Origin: Terriglobia bacterium
Lineage (GTDB): Bacteria; Acidobacteriota; Terriglobia; Terriglobales; Acidobacteriaceae
Reading direction: 5' to 3'
DNA: 64,000 nt
Assembly: GCA_021325035.1 (NCBI GenBank)
Contig: JAJPHW010000100.1
Location: forward strand, 20,506 to 84,505
Positions within the stretch are counted from its first letter, which is position 1. Every line of letters starts with the position of its first letter. The translations under genes and the position numbers were made by a program. The notes under the pieces are model-generated. The model searched no databases, was not told the DNA's origin, and saw only the letters and a program-made list of their open reading frames with translations. Positions 19,224 through 28,614 of the stretch are shown here, piece after piece.

Positions 19224-21224
19224 ATGTGCGGCATTAGCGGCCTACTCAATTGCGGTGACCGACCCACCATCGAGCGCATGACCTCAATTCAATCGCACCG
19301 CGGACCCGATGATTCTGGAATATGGGAACAGCATTTTCCAGATGGTGGCTATATTGGCTTCGGAAGCCGCCGTCTGGCCATTCTTGATCTTTCGCCAAGC
19401 GGCCACATGCCGATGTGCAATGAAGATCGCACCGTTTGGATTACGTACAACGGCGAAATTTATAACTACCTGGATCTGCGCGAAGAACTCCGTCAAAAGG
19501 GGCATCATTTTTTCTCGGAAACTGACACAGAAGTCGTCTTACGACTGTATGAGCAGGACGGGCCTGATTGTGTAAAAAAACTCAATGGCATGTTTGCGTT
19601 TGCCATCTGCGACCTGCGTGGCGGCCGCCGGACATTATTTCTTGCTCGCGATCACTTCGGAATTAAGCCCTTGTATTACGTACACCAAGGGCAACGGTTT
19701 GCCTTTGCTTCAGAAATCAAAGCACTACTGCAGGTTCCGGGAATTGAGCCTGAACTTGATGCGCAATCATTGCATCAGTATTTAACTTTTTTGTGGGTCC
19801 CCGAACCCAACACAATGTTCAAGGGGATTTTCAAGCTGCCGCCTGGGCACACCGCGATTTTCCGCGAAAGCAATCTGGAACTTCATCAATATTGGGATCT
19901 TACTTTTCCTCCAAAGGAACATAACTACGGTTCTCGCACAGAAGCAGAATTGTCGGAAGAATTGCGCGGCCGCTTTCAGCAAGTTGTTAAGCGGCAAATG
20001 GTGAGCGACGTGCCTATCGGGGCATTTCTCAGCGCCGGATTGGATTCTTCCAGCATCGTGGCGGCAATGGCGCATGCCGGAACTGGGCGAACGATACGAA
20101 CTTACACGATTACATTTCCGTCGAAATATCGTATCGGCGAAACTGCATTAGATGATCCGGCCGTACCTGCACGGTTTGCCAAGAGTCTTGGATTAGAAAA
20201 TCGTCAAATTATGGTCGAACCGGATGTGGCTGATATGCTTCCGCGTATTGCATGGCATATGGATGAGCCTGTCGCAGATCCCGCAATCATTACGGCTTAT
20301 CTAGTATGCAGGGAAGCGCGTAAAGATTCCACGGTTTTGCTCTCTGGCGTGGGCGGGGATGAATTATTTGCAGGATACCGCAAATATATCGCGCATTATT
20401 GGGCAAATGCCTATGGCAGGATCCCATCGCCGCTCCGCAATTTGGCCAGCAGATCGGTATCTAGTCTGCCGGGTATGCGCGGAACTCATGTGAAGGGAAT
20501 TTTGCGTTTTGCCAAAAAGATGGTTCGCAGTGCTTCTCTGCCTCCAATCGAGCGTTTTGTGATGAATTGTACGTACCTCGACAGCAATCAGAAAGAACAG
20601 CTATACACCAATGATTTTGGCCGCCGAATAAATTTGGATAATCCTGCAGATGGCCGGCATCGCGAAGCATTTGCTCAAGTGAAGGATTCTGACTTTTTAA
20701 ATCAGATGTTGTATGTGGATAGCAAAATTTTCATGCCTTCCTTGAATCTGGCATATAACGACAGGATGAGCATGGCAAATTCTGTGGAAGTGCGGGTGCC
20801 TTTTCTGGATCGCGAACTTGCTGAATTTGCAGCTTGGGATATAGCTCCAGAGTTCAAATTGAAAGGTTTTTATCATCCGGTCACAAAATATATTTTCCGC
20901 AAAGCGATGGCGCCACTGCTACCCAAAGAAGTCTTGCGCCAGCCAAAAGCAGGATTTGCAGCCCCGGTGGATTATTGGCTCGCCCACGATTTGCGAGAGA
21001 TGGTGGATGACTTACTTTCTGAATCCCGAATTATGCAGCGCGGAATATTTGAGCCCAAGGTTGTGCAAAAATTTGTGGACGAGCAGCGCAAAGGCATTCA
21101 AGATTGGTCTATGCAAATTTGGCAATTCTTGACGCTGGAAATATGGATGCAGACTTTTCTTGACATTGGTAAACAACAATTTGCAGATAAGCACGGGGCT
21201 CATCCTCAAGCAGCATTGGCATGA
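19224..21224 (+). CDS. asnB: asparagine synthase (glutamine-hydrolysing)-type amidotransferase, copy 2
   Basis: MCGISGLLNCGDRPTIERMTSIQSHRGPDDSGIW, FLSAGLDSSSIVAAMA, LSGVGGDELFAGYRKY. Confidence 0.92.
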   Translation: MCGISGLLNCGDRPTIERMTSIQSHRGPDDSGIWEQHFPDGGYIGFGSRRLAILDLSPSGHMPMCNEDRTVWITYNGEIYNYLDLREELRQKGHHFFSETDTEVVLRLYEQDGPDCVKKLNGMFAFAICDLRGGRRTLFLARDHFGIKPLYYVHQGQRFAFASEIKALLQVPGIEPELDAQSLHQYLTFLWVPEPNTMFKGIFKLPPGHTAIFRESNLELHQYWDLTFPPKEHNYGSRTEAELSEELRGRFQQVVKRQMVSDVPIGAFLSAGLDSSSIVAAMAHAGTGRTIRTYTITFPSKYRIGETALDDPAVPARFAKSLGLENRQIMVEPDVADMLPRIAWHMDEPVADPAIITAYLVCREARKDSTVLLSGVGGDELFAGYRKYIAHYWANAYGRIPSPLRNLASRSVSSLPGMRGTHVKGILRFAKKMVRSASLPPIERFVMNCTYLDSNQKEQLYTNDFGRRINLDNPADGRHREAFAQVKDSDFLNQMLYVDSKIFMPSLNLAYNDRMSMANSVEVRVPFLDRELAEFAAWDIAPEFKLKGFYHPVTKYIFRKAMAPLLPKEVLRQPKAGFAAPVDYWLAHDLREMVDDLLSESRIMQRGIFEPKVVQKFVDEQRKGIQDWSMQIWQFLTLEIWMQTFLDIGKQQFADKHGAHPQAALA

Positions 21225-23443
21225 AACAAGTCTTACAAGACGCTCGTAGTGGAGAGATCAAGGTAGTGGAAGTTCCGTCACCCCGATTGCTGCCGGGGTG
21301 CGTTCTGGTGCGGATTGCAGCGTCCCTGGTTTCTGCCGGTACCGAAAGGGCCTCCACAGAGTTTGCTGAAAAAAACTTACTGCAAAAAGCTCAAGCAAGG
21401 CCTGATTTAGTGAGAGATGTTCTGAACAAGGTGCGGCGCGACGGCGTCGTTTCCACCTTGTCGTCTGTACGGAGCCGGTTGGATCTGCCGAGTGCACTTG
21501 GCTACAGCAGTGCAGGAACGGTGATCGCTACAGCGGATGAAATAAATGATATTCGGCCCGGTGACCGGGTCGCATGTGCTGGTGCCGGTTATGCGGTTCA
21601 CGCTCAAGTCGCGTGTATTCCGCGGTTGCTGACAACGAAAATTCCAGAAGCTTCCGTCAGCCTGGAAGAAGCTGCGTTCACAACTGTAGGCACAGTTGCG
21701 TTACATGGCATTCGAGTGGCTGATATCAGATTGGGTGACGTCGTTGCAGTGATTGGATTGGGTTTACTCGGGCAATTGACTGTGCAACTTCTGAAAGCTG
21801 CCGGTTGTCGTGTAGTCGGGATGGACATCAATACGGCGCGCGCGATTCTCGCCAAGACGCTCGGAGCAGATGCAGTTTCAACCTCTCCCGCTGAGTTTCG
21901 CGATTTGTGTTTGCAGTACTCCTCCGGACATCTGGCAGATGCAGTCTTAGTTACTGCGGAAACGGTTAGCAGCGGTCCAGTAAATTTGGCGGGAGAAGTT
22001 GCTCGCGATCGAGCCATTGTCGTTGCTGTGGGCACCGTGGGCATGGATATTCAGCGCAAGACGTTTTATGAGAAGGAGTTGGATTTCCGTATTTCGCGTT
22101 CCTATGGCCCTGGCCGCTATGACAGTGCCTACGAGCAAAAAGGCCGCGATTATCCTATTGGATACGTGCGCTGGACGGAAACCCGGAACATGGAAGCTTT
22201 CTTGAGAATGGTTGCCGACGGTAAATTAAATTTGCAATCGCTCATTACGCACCGTTTTCAGGTAGAACAAGCGCCACGTGCTTATGAATTGATTACAGGT
22301 TCTACTGGCTCTCCATTCCTAGGAGTGCTAATCAAGTATCCGGATTTTCCCGAAGAAAAACTGATTGTTGAATCGCGTGTTGCTGTGAGCAAGGCAAGGC
22401 CAGAAAGCGCGGTGCGGATCGGCCTTATCGGGGCGGGGGCGTTTGCAACCGGGACTCTACTTCCCGCGATCAAACAGATTCAAGGAATTGACTTAATCGG
22501 GGTTTGTGCGGCTAACGGATCTCATTCGGAAAAGGCCGCAGGAAAATTTGGTTTTCAATATTCCACATCGGATGAAGATCGAGTTCTTCGCGATCCCAAT
22601 GTCAACGCGGTTGTCATTTCGACCCGGCATAATCTGCATGCGCGACAAGTCATGGCCGCAATTAGATCCCGTAAACACGTCTTCTGCGAGAAGCCTCTGT
22701 GTTTGACTGAGGATGAACTTGCCGCAATTGTGCAATGTCACGCACAATACGCGATGCCTCATGGATTGCAACTAATGGTTGGTTTCAACCGACGTTTTTC
22801 TCCCATGATGAGAAAAATGAAAGACTTTCTTGGACAAATCCATGAACCATTTGCCTTAAATTACCGGGTGAATGCGGGCATGCTAGCCGCTGACCATTGG
22901 ACGAATGACCCAGAGCAGGGAGGCGGCCGAATTCGTGGGGAAGTTTGTCATTTTGTTGACCTATTGACATTTCTGGCTGGCCCACCAACTGAAGTACACA
23001 CACGCGCACTTGCGAATCCTGGTCAATATTCTGACGACAACGTTTTAATTACTCTTCAATTTGCTAATGGTTCTCAAGGCAACATAACGTATGTGGCCAA
23101 TGGAGATCGAGCCTACTCCAAGGAACGGCTCGAAGTATTTGGAGGCGGCGTGGTCGCCGTGATGGAAGATTTTCGCACACTCGAACTGGTGCGCAATGGC
23201 CGCAAGCAACAAGTTAGTGCACGAATCAGACAAGACAAAGGTCACAGTGCTGAATTGCAGGCATTTGCTAATTCGATTCGGGAAGGAAGTTCGAGTCCAA
23301 TCCCATTCGCAGAAATCGTCGCATCCACACTAGCAACTTTAGGAGCAATGGATTCCCTTCACTATGGACAACCATTTACGGTTGATGCCATGAATTTTAT
23401 AGCGTTACATTCATCCTCTTTACGGCTCAGCGCCAACCCATGA
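21221..23443 (+). CDS. bi-domain oxidoreductase: zinc-type alcohol dehydrogenase fused to Gfo/Idh/MocA dehydrogenase
   Basis: N-half: LGYSSAGTVIATADEINDIRPGDRVACAGAGYAVHAQ, VIGLGLLGQLTVQLLKAAGCRVVGMDI; C-half: VRIGLIGAGAFATGTLLPAIKQI, HVFCEKPLCLTEDEL. Confidence 0.9.
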   Translation: MKQVLQDARSGEIKVVEVPSPRLLPGCVLVRIAASLVSAGTERASTEFAEKNLLQKAQARPDLVRDVLNKVRRDGVVSTLSSVRSRLDLPSALGYSSAGTVIATADEINDIRPGDRVACAGAGYAVHAQVACIPRLLTTKIPEASVSLEEAAFTTVGTVALHGIRVADIRLGDVVAVIGLGLLGQLTVQLLKAAGCRVVGMDINTARAILAKTLGADAVSTSPAEFRDLCLQYSSGHLADAVLVTAETVSSGPVNLAGEVARDRAIVVAVGTVGMDIQRKTFYEKELDFRISRSYGPGRYDSAYEQKGRDYPIGYVRWTETRNMEAFLRMVADGKLNLQSLITHRFQVEQAPRAYELITGSTGSPFLGVLIKYPDFPEEKLIVESRVAVSKARPESAVRIGLIGAGAFATGTLLPAIKQIQGIDLIGVCAANGSHSEKAAGKFGFQYSTSDEDRVLRDPNVNAVVISTRHNLHARQVMAAIRSRKHVFCEKPLCLTEDELAAIVQCHAQYAMPHGLQLMVGFNRRFSPMMRKMKDFLGQIHEPFALNYRVNAGMLAADHWTNDPEQGGGRIRGEVCHFVDLLTFLAGPPTEVHTRALANPGQYSDDNVLITLQFANGSQGNITYVANGDRAYSKERLEVFGGGVVAVMEDFRTLELVRNGRKQQVSARIRQDKGHSAELQAFANSIREGSSSPIPFAEIVASTLATLGAMDSLHYGQPFTVDAMNFIALHSSSLRLSANP

Positions 23444-23486
23444 TCAGCACAAAAATCGATTTTCAATCCGGGGAAATATTTGCCCG

Positions 23487-25223
23487 ATGCTGATCTTGGG
23501 TCTCAACATGTTTCACGCCGACGCTTCCGCTGCAATTGTGCAGGATGGGGAAGTGATCTTTGCCATAGCGGAAGAGCGCCTCAATCGAGTGAAGCATTAT
23601 GCGGGGTTCCCTGCACTGGCTGTGCGTGCATGTTTGGATGCTGCCGGTGCAAAACCTTCCGATCTTGATCATGTTGCGATTGGCCATGACAGCAGCGCGA
23701 ATCTTGCACAGAAAATGCAGTACGCCATATCCAATCCGGCCAAGATCATGAATTTCCTGCGTTTACGCCAGCGCAAAGAAGCCATGCGTGATGTGCGTAC
23801 ACTACTGGCGTGTGCCATGGATGTTGACATCGCCGCTTTACGTTTCCACCAGCACAATCTCGAGCATCACATTGCGCATATCGCGAGCGCATATTATTGC
23901 TCGCCCTGGGAAAAGGCAGCTGGTTTCAGCTATGACGGCTCCGGAGATTTTGTGTCTGCGATGATGGCTCGTTGCGAGGGCTCTGAAATTGAGATCCTCA
24001 GTCGCGTTTATCTGCCGCATTCCCTAGGTAGTTTCTACACCATGATTTGTGAGTTCATCGGATACAAAGAATATGGAGATGAAGGCAAAGTCATGGGCCT
24101 CGCGCCCTATGGAAAAGAGACTTACTGTGAGCGCATCAAGGATCTCATTTCGATCAAACAAGATGGGGGCTATGCCCTAAACTTGAGTTACTTCCAGCCT
24201 TTGGGAAGCAATCAGGGTATGCAGATTCGCGAGGATGGGACAGTTAGTCTCGCGCCGCACTTTTCCACGCGCATGAGCGACGAGTTTGGTGTTCCTCGTG
24301 AACCACATACAGAAATCACCCAACGCGATATGGATCTGGCGTTTGCCATGCAACACCGTTTCGAAGAAGTTTTCTTTCATATGCTGAATAACCTGCATCA
24401 GAAAGTGGCTCTGGATGACCTTGTGATGGCGGGAGGCTGTGCACTCAATAGTGTTGCGAACGGCAAACTATTTGACGCCACCCCTTTTCGGCGTACTTGG
24501 TTGCAGCCGGCTGCAGGGGACGAAGGCCTTGCCATCGGGGCAGCTCTTCATGTGCATTACTCGATCCTGAAACAAAAGCAGCGTTTTGCGATGACACATT
24601 CTTACCTTGGTCCGCAGTTTTCCGACGAACGCATCGAATCCGACTTAAAAGCTGCGGGTTTGCGCTATCGAAAGTTTGGGCGAGAGCCCTTACTCGAAAC
24701 GATAGCTTCGCACATTGCAGAAGGTTATGTTATTGGCTGGTTTCAGGGCCGAATGGAGTGGGGGCCGCGGGCCCTTGGAAATCGCTCGATTCTGGCCCAC
24801 CCCGGGCGCCCTGATATGAAAGACATCCTGAATGCGCGCATCAAACGCCGGGAGTGGTTCCGTCCTTTTGCCCCTTCAATTTTGGTTGAGCGGCAGGCAG
24901 AGTATTTTGAGCACGATCACCCGTCTCCATTTATGTTGCATGTTTATAAGATTCGCCCCCAAAAGCGGCAAGAACTTTGTGCAGTGAACCATGTGGACAA
25001 TACTGGCCGCCTGCAAACTGTGAGTCGGGAAGAGAACCCGCTCTACTACGATTTGATCAAGGCTTTTGAGCGGAAGACAGGCATCCCGCTGGTTTTGAAC
25101 ACCAGTTTTAATGAGAATGAGCCGATCGTCTGCCAGCCCTCCGAAGCGATTGATTGCTTCAAGCGAACCCGTATGGATGTTCTTGCTATCGGATCGTTCG
25201 TCGCGATGAAAGCAGAAAACTAG
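23487..25223 (+). CDS. carbamoyltransferase, NodU/CmcH family
   Basis: MLILGLNMFHADASAAIVQDGEVIFAIAEERLNRVKH; GDEGKVMGLAPYG; WFQGRMEWGPRALGNRSILAHP; LNTSFNENEPIV. Confidence 0.93.
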   Translation: MLILGLNMFHADASAAIVQDGEVIFAIAEERLNRVKHYAGFPALAVRACLDAAGAKPSDLDHVAIGHDSSANLAQKMQYAISNPAKIMNFLRLRQRKEAMRDVRTLLACAMDVDIAALRFHQHNLEHHIAHIASAYYCSPWEKAAGFSYDGSGDFVSAMMARCEGSEIEILSRVYLPHSLGSFYTMICEFIGYKEYGDEGKVMGLAPYGKETYCERIKDLISIKQDGGYALNLSYFQPLGSNQGMQIREDGTVSLAPHFSTRMSDEFGVPREPHTEITQRDMDLAFAMQHRFEEVFFHMLNNLHQKVALDDLVMAGGCALNSVANGKLFDATPFRRTWLQPAAGDEGLAIGAALHVHYSILKQKQRFAMTHSYLGPQFSDERIESDLKAAGLRYRKFGREPLLETIASHIAEGYVIGWFQGRMEWGPRALGNRSILAHPGRPDMKDILNARIKRREWFRPFAPSILVERQAEYFEHDHPSPFMLHVYKIRPQKRQELCAVNHVDNTGRLQTVSREENPLYYDLIKAFERKTGIPLVLNTSFNENEPIVCQPSEAIDCFKRTRMDVLAIGSFVAMKAEN

Positions 25224-25293
25224 AATCCCAGCAAACGAGGAGCATACGGCGAATCTCGATAAAAGCAAGAGTCAAAGTTCAAGTGGACGGTTA

Positions 25294-26319
25294 ATGCATG
25301 TTGCTACTTTCCCACGGATGCGGGCACTGGCATGGTCGGGAGAAACTCTCTACGCGTCGCGGGGATATACCTTGCTGTCCGCCAAGATTGAAAATCAATC
25401 CATTCGATGGCAAGAGGTTGGACGTTACGATCCATCGATATGGCGTAACCTGACGGCTTCGATGCTATTAACTTTTCGGCTTGTGCGCGATGGGTTTCAC
25501 GCTTTGTCCGTCTTGCCGTCGGGCGCGCTTATCGCGACGGTTCCCGGCGCAATCATTACGTTGGCAGCGGGTGATACCAAATTTCACGTAACACATAGGG
25601 TTAAGAGAGGAACGCGTCCTCTCCATATTTGCTCGACTTCGGGCGGCTCGGTTCTTTTCGGCGAGTACTTTGATAATCCCGAAAGAGAAGAAGTACACAT
25701 CTATGCTTCGGGCGACCATGGCGAAACGTGGGGCATCGCACACACTTTCCCGAAAGGCGCGATCCGTCACGTTCACAACATCGTCTATGACGCGTGGGAT
25801 GAATGCCTGTGGATTCTCACAGGGGATAATGGCCCCGAATGCCGCATTATGCGTGCTTCTTGCGACTTGAAGCATATTGAAACTGTCATGGAAGGAAATC
25901 AGCAGGCGAGATCTGTGGCTTTGGTTCCAACAAAAAACGGGGTGTATTTTTCGTCGGATACGCCGTCGGAAAGCAATCATGTCTATTTCTTAGATCGGTC
26001 GGGAAAGTTAAGCGTTCTTGCAGATTTGCCCAGTTCTTCGATTTACGGTTGCCGAGTTGGAAAAGCTGTATTTTTTTCGACCATGGTCGAGCCGAGCGCA
26101 GTGAATCAGGAAACCGAGGCATGTCTGTATGGAGCGTTCGATGGTATTTCCTGGCGGCGTGAAATGTCGTGGCAGAAAGACGCTTGGCATTTTCGCTTGT
26201 TTCAATATGGCAACGTTCTTTTGCCTGATGGTGAGAACGGGACTAATTTTCTTGCAATCTCAACAGTAGCGGTCAAAGCGGGAGATTCACAAACTTCGGT
26301 TTGGAAGATCGTGCGCTAA
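25294..26319 (+). CDS. beta-propeller/BNR-like hypothetical protein in polysaccharide locus
   Basis: Long ORF with repeated strand-rich segments and HVTHRVKRGTRPLHICSTSGGSVLFGEYFDN...IYASGDHGETWGIAHTF (BNR Asp-box-like). Confidence 0.6.
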   Translation: MHVATFPRMRALAWSGETLYASRGYTLLSAKIENQSIRWQEVGRYDPSIWRNLTASMLLTFRLVRDGFHALSVLPSGALIATVPGAIITLAAGDTKFHVTHRVKRGTRPLHICSTSGGSVLFGEYFDNPEREEVHIYASGDHGETWGIAHTFPKGAIRHVHNIVYDAWDECLWILTGDNGPECRIMRASCDLKHIETVMEGNQQARSVALVPTKNGVYFSSDTPSESNHVYFLDRSGKLSVLADLPSSSIYGCRVGKAVFFSTMVEPSAVNQETEACLYGAFDGISWRREMSWQKDAWHFRLFQYGNVLLPDGENGTNFLAISTVAVKAGDSQTSVWKIVR

Positions 26320-26378
26320 TTGCCACTGACTGCTAAACAAGGTTTTCTTCGCCCACGTGCTATAGTTCGACAAAAATC

Positions 26379-27359
26379 ATGCCTATCGCGCAGCGCTTAC
26401 AGTACTATCGTCGTATTTTCAGCGCCTATTTATCGCCGCGCGAAAGTCAGCTTACTTTCTGGCATGATCAACCACAGGAAAATTCTCACGCTGGCCCCAA
26501 TCAGCTTGGCGAATATTACATGCTGTTTGCCGAAAAGGCTGACTATTCCGGTGTGCATGATTCCGTGGGAATTCCAATGCTTGATTATCACGGGCAAATT
26601 GGTGCGCAATACAACCCCATTGCCATTGCGCAATGGGGATTAGGAAATCATGATCTATTCCGGCGTACGGCAGAATTAAAACGCCGAGAGCAATTTATCA
26701 AGGCGGCAGATTGGCTCAGAATGCGGTTGGAGAAAAATTCATTTGGAATCTCGGTTTGGAACCATAATTTCGATTGGGAGTACCGCACAACCCTGAAGGC
26801 GCCTTGGTTTTCCGCGCTGGCCCAGGGGCAGGGAATATCCTTGCTGGTACGCGCGTTCGCGGAAACGCAACAAGCCGTCTATATGGAAGCTGCGCACCTT
26901 GCGATGGAAAGTTTCTGGTCTTCCGTCCGCGAAGGCGGGGTTACGTTTATTGACGAACTCAATAACTACTGGTTCGAAGAATACGTCGTATTTCCACCGA
27001 CCCATATTTTGAATGGCTTCATTTGGGCAGCATGGGGAGTCTATGACTATTTCGTTGCGACGCAAGATAAGCGGGCGCATGGCCTGTTTCAGAAGGCAGT
27101 AGTTACCCTGAAATCCAATCTTCAAAACTACGACTTAGGTTTTTGGTCGCTCTATGAACAATCGGGAACTCGCTTACCGATGATAGCCAGCGCTTTCTAT
27201 CATCGTTTGCACATTGTTCAACTGCGAGTGATGCATCGCTTAACGCAAGACAAGATATTTTTGGAGTATGCGGACCGTTGGGATACTTACACGCGCAGCC
27301 CCGCGAGGCGAATAAGGGCGCTGGCTTACAAAGCGGCGTTCAAGCTTCTCTACTACTAA
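26379..27359 (+). CDS. D-glucuronyl C5-epimerase family protein
   Basis: DSVGIPMLDYHGQIGAQYNPIAIAQWGLGNHDLF...APWFSALAQGQGISLLVRAF...THILNGFIWAAWGVYDY...GFWSLYEQSGTRLPMIASAFYHRLHIVQL match the GLCE C-terminal catalytic domain pattern. Confidence 0.85.
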   Translation: MPIAQRLQYYRRIFSAYLSPRESQLTFWHDQPQENSHAGPNQLGEYYMLFAEKADYSGVHDSVGIPMLDYHGQIGAQYNPIAIAQWGLGNHDLFRRTAELKRREQFIKAADWLRMRLEKNSFGISVWNHNFDWEYRTTLKAPWFSALAQGQGISLLVRAFAETQQAVYMEAAHLAMESFWSSVREGGVTFIDELNNYWFEEYVVFPPTHILNGFIWAAWGVYDYFVATQDKRAHGLFQKAVVTLKSNLQNYDLGFWSLYEQSGTRLPMIASAFYHRLHIVQLRVMHRLTQDKIFLEYADRWDTYTRSPARRIRALAYKAAFKLLYY

Positions 27360-27363
27360 ATTT

Positions 27364-28614
27364 GTGAAAATTCTCTACGTCTCACAGTATTTTCCGCCAG
27401 AGATGGGTGCTCCTGCAGCGCGCGTGGCTGAGTTGTCGAGCCACTGGGCGTCCGCTGGTCATGAGGTTACGGTGCTGACCGGATTTCCCAATCATCCCAC
27501 GGGAGTCTTGGCCCAAGAATATCGCGGAAAATTGCATCATCTGATTCTCCACGAAGAGTTTCACGGAGTTAAGGTAGTTCGGACATGGCTCCTGCCATTC
27601 CCCAACCGGAAGTCAATCGAACGCATTTTGAACTACAGTTCTTTCTGTTTTTCATCGGCGCTGACTGGCAGCTTTCTTCCTCGCCCCGATGTCGTCATTG
27701 CCACATCGCCTCAACTGCTAGCGGGGCTATCGGGCTGGTGGCTTTCTCGAAAGCATAGTATCCCTTTCATTTTTGAGGTGCGGGACTTATGGCCGGAGTC
27801 GCTGGTTGCTGTCGGAGTTGGCAATGAAAATTCATTGCTCCATCGTTTGTTGTCAAAGCTTGCGGGATTCTTGTATCAAAAAAGCCATCGCATTGTTGTG
27901 GTTACGCCGGCATTCAAAACCCATTTGATGCAAAAGTGGGGCGTGCCTGAAGAAAAAATCACTATTGTAGAAAATGGGGTCGAAACCGATCTGTTTCAAC
28001 CAAGAGCAAATGATGATTTAACTGCGGAATTACGCCGGTCATGGAACGCAAAGGATAAGTTTGTGGTTTGCTATATCGGTACGATGGGCATGGCGCATGG
28101 GCTGGAAACGTTGCTTGATGTTGCATCACAACTGCAAAGTTCACGTCCAGATATCTTGTTTGTGCTTGTCGGTGAGGGCGCTGAGAAAGAACGCATCTTA
28201 ACGATGGCCCGCGGACGCAACCTAGGGAATGTACGTTTCATTGATCAACAGCCGCGAGAAATCATTCCTGCGTATATCAACGCGACCGATGTTTGCCTGG
28301 TACTACTTAAAAAGACAGATGTTTTCAAAACCGTTATACCCACCAAAATGCTCGAGTACATGGCTTGTGGGCGTCCAGTAATTCTGGGTGTTGACGGTCA
28401 AGCTCGCACCATTCTTGAAGAAGCTCAGGCAGGTATTTTCGTTGAGCCGGAAAATGTAGATGCGCTGCGCCATGCAATTCTGAAACTGGCGGCGAGTGTG
28501 CCATTGCGCGCTGAACTCAGTCAAAATGGCCGCGACTACATCGTAAAAAATGCTTCGCGGGAAAGCACAGCCAGGACCTATATAGGAGCTTTGGAAACTA
28601 TTGCACCGCGATGA
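27364..28614 (+). CDS. GT4 glycosyltransferase (WcaI/WbuB-like)
   Basis: MKILYVSQYFPPEMGAPAARVAELSSHWASAGHEVTVLTGFPNHPTG; GTG start; IFEVRDLWPESLVAVG. Confidence 0.9.
   Translation: MKILYVSQYFPPEMGAPAARVAELSSHWASAGHEVTVLTGFPNHPTGVLAQEYRGKLHHLILHEEFHGVKVVRTWLLPFPNRKSIERILNYSSFCFSSALTGSFLPRPDVVIATSPQLLAGLSGWWLSRKHSIPFIFEVRDLWPESLVAVGVGNENSLLHRLLSKLAGFLYQKSHRIVVVTPAFKTHLMQKWGVPEEKITIVENGVETDLFQPRANDDLTAELRRSWNAKDKFVVCYIGTMGMAHGLETLLDVASQLQSSRPDILFVLVGEGAEKERILTMARGRNLGNVRFIDQQPREIIPAYINATDVCLVLLKKTDVFKTVIPTKMLEYMACGRPVILGVDGQARTILEEAQAGIFVEPENVDALRHAILKLAASVPLRAELSQNGRDYIVKNASRESTARTYIGALETIAPR

Noticed and set aside
21604-22044. 146-aa minus-strand ORF, and similar ORFs at 30180-30617, 49927-50367, 54288-54890, 59756-60184 and 60676-61212
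   Set aside because: All lie opposite strongly supported CDSs and have compositionally biased (Ser/Ala/Arg/Thr) translations; shadow ORFs.
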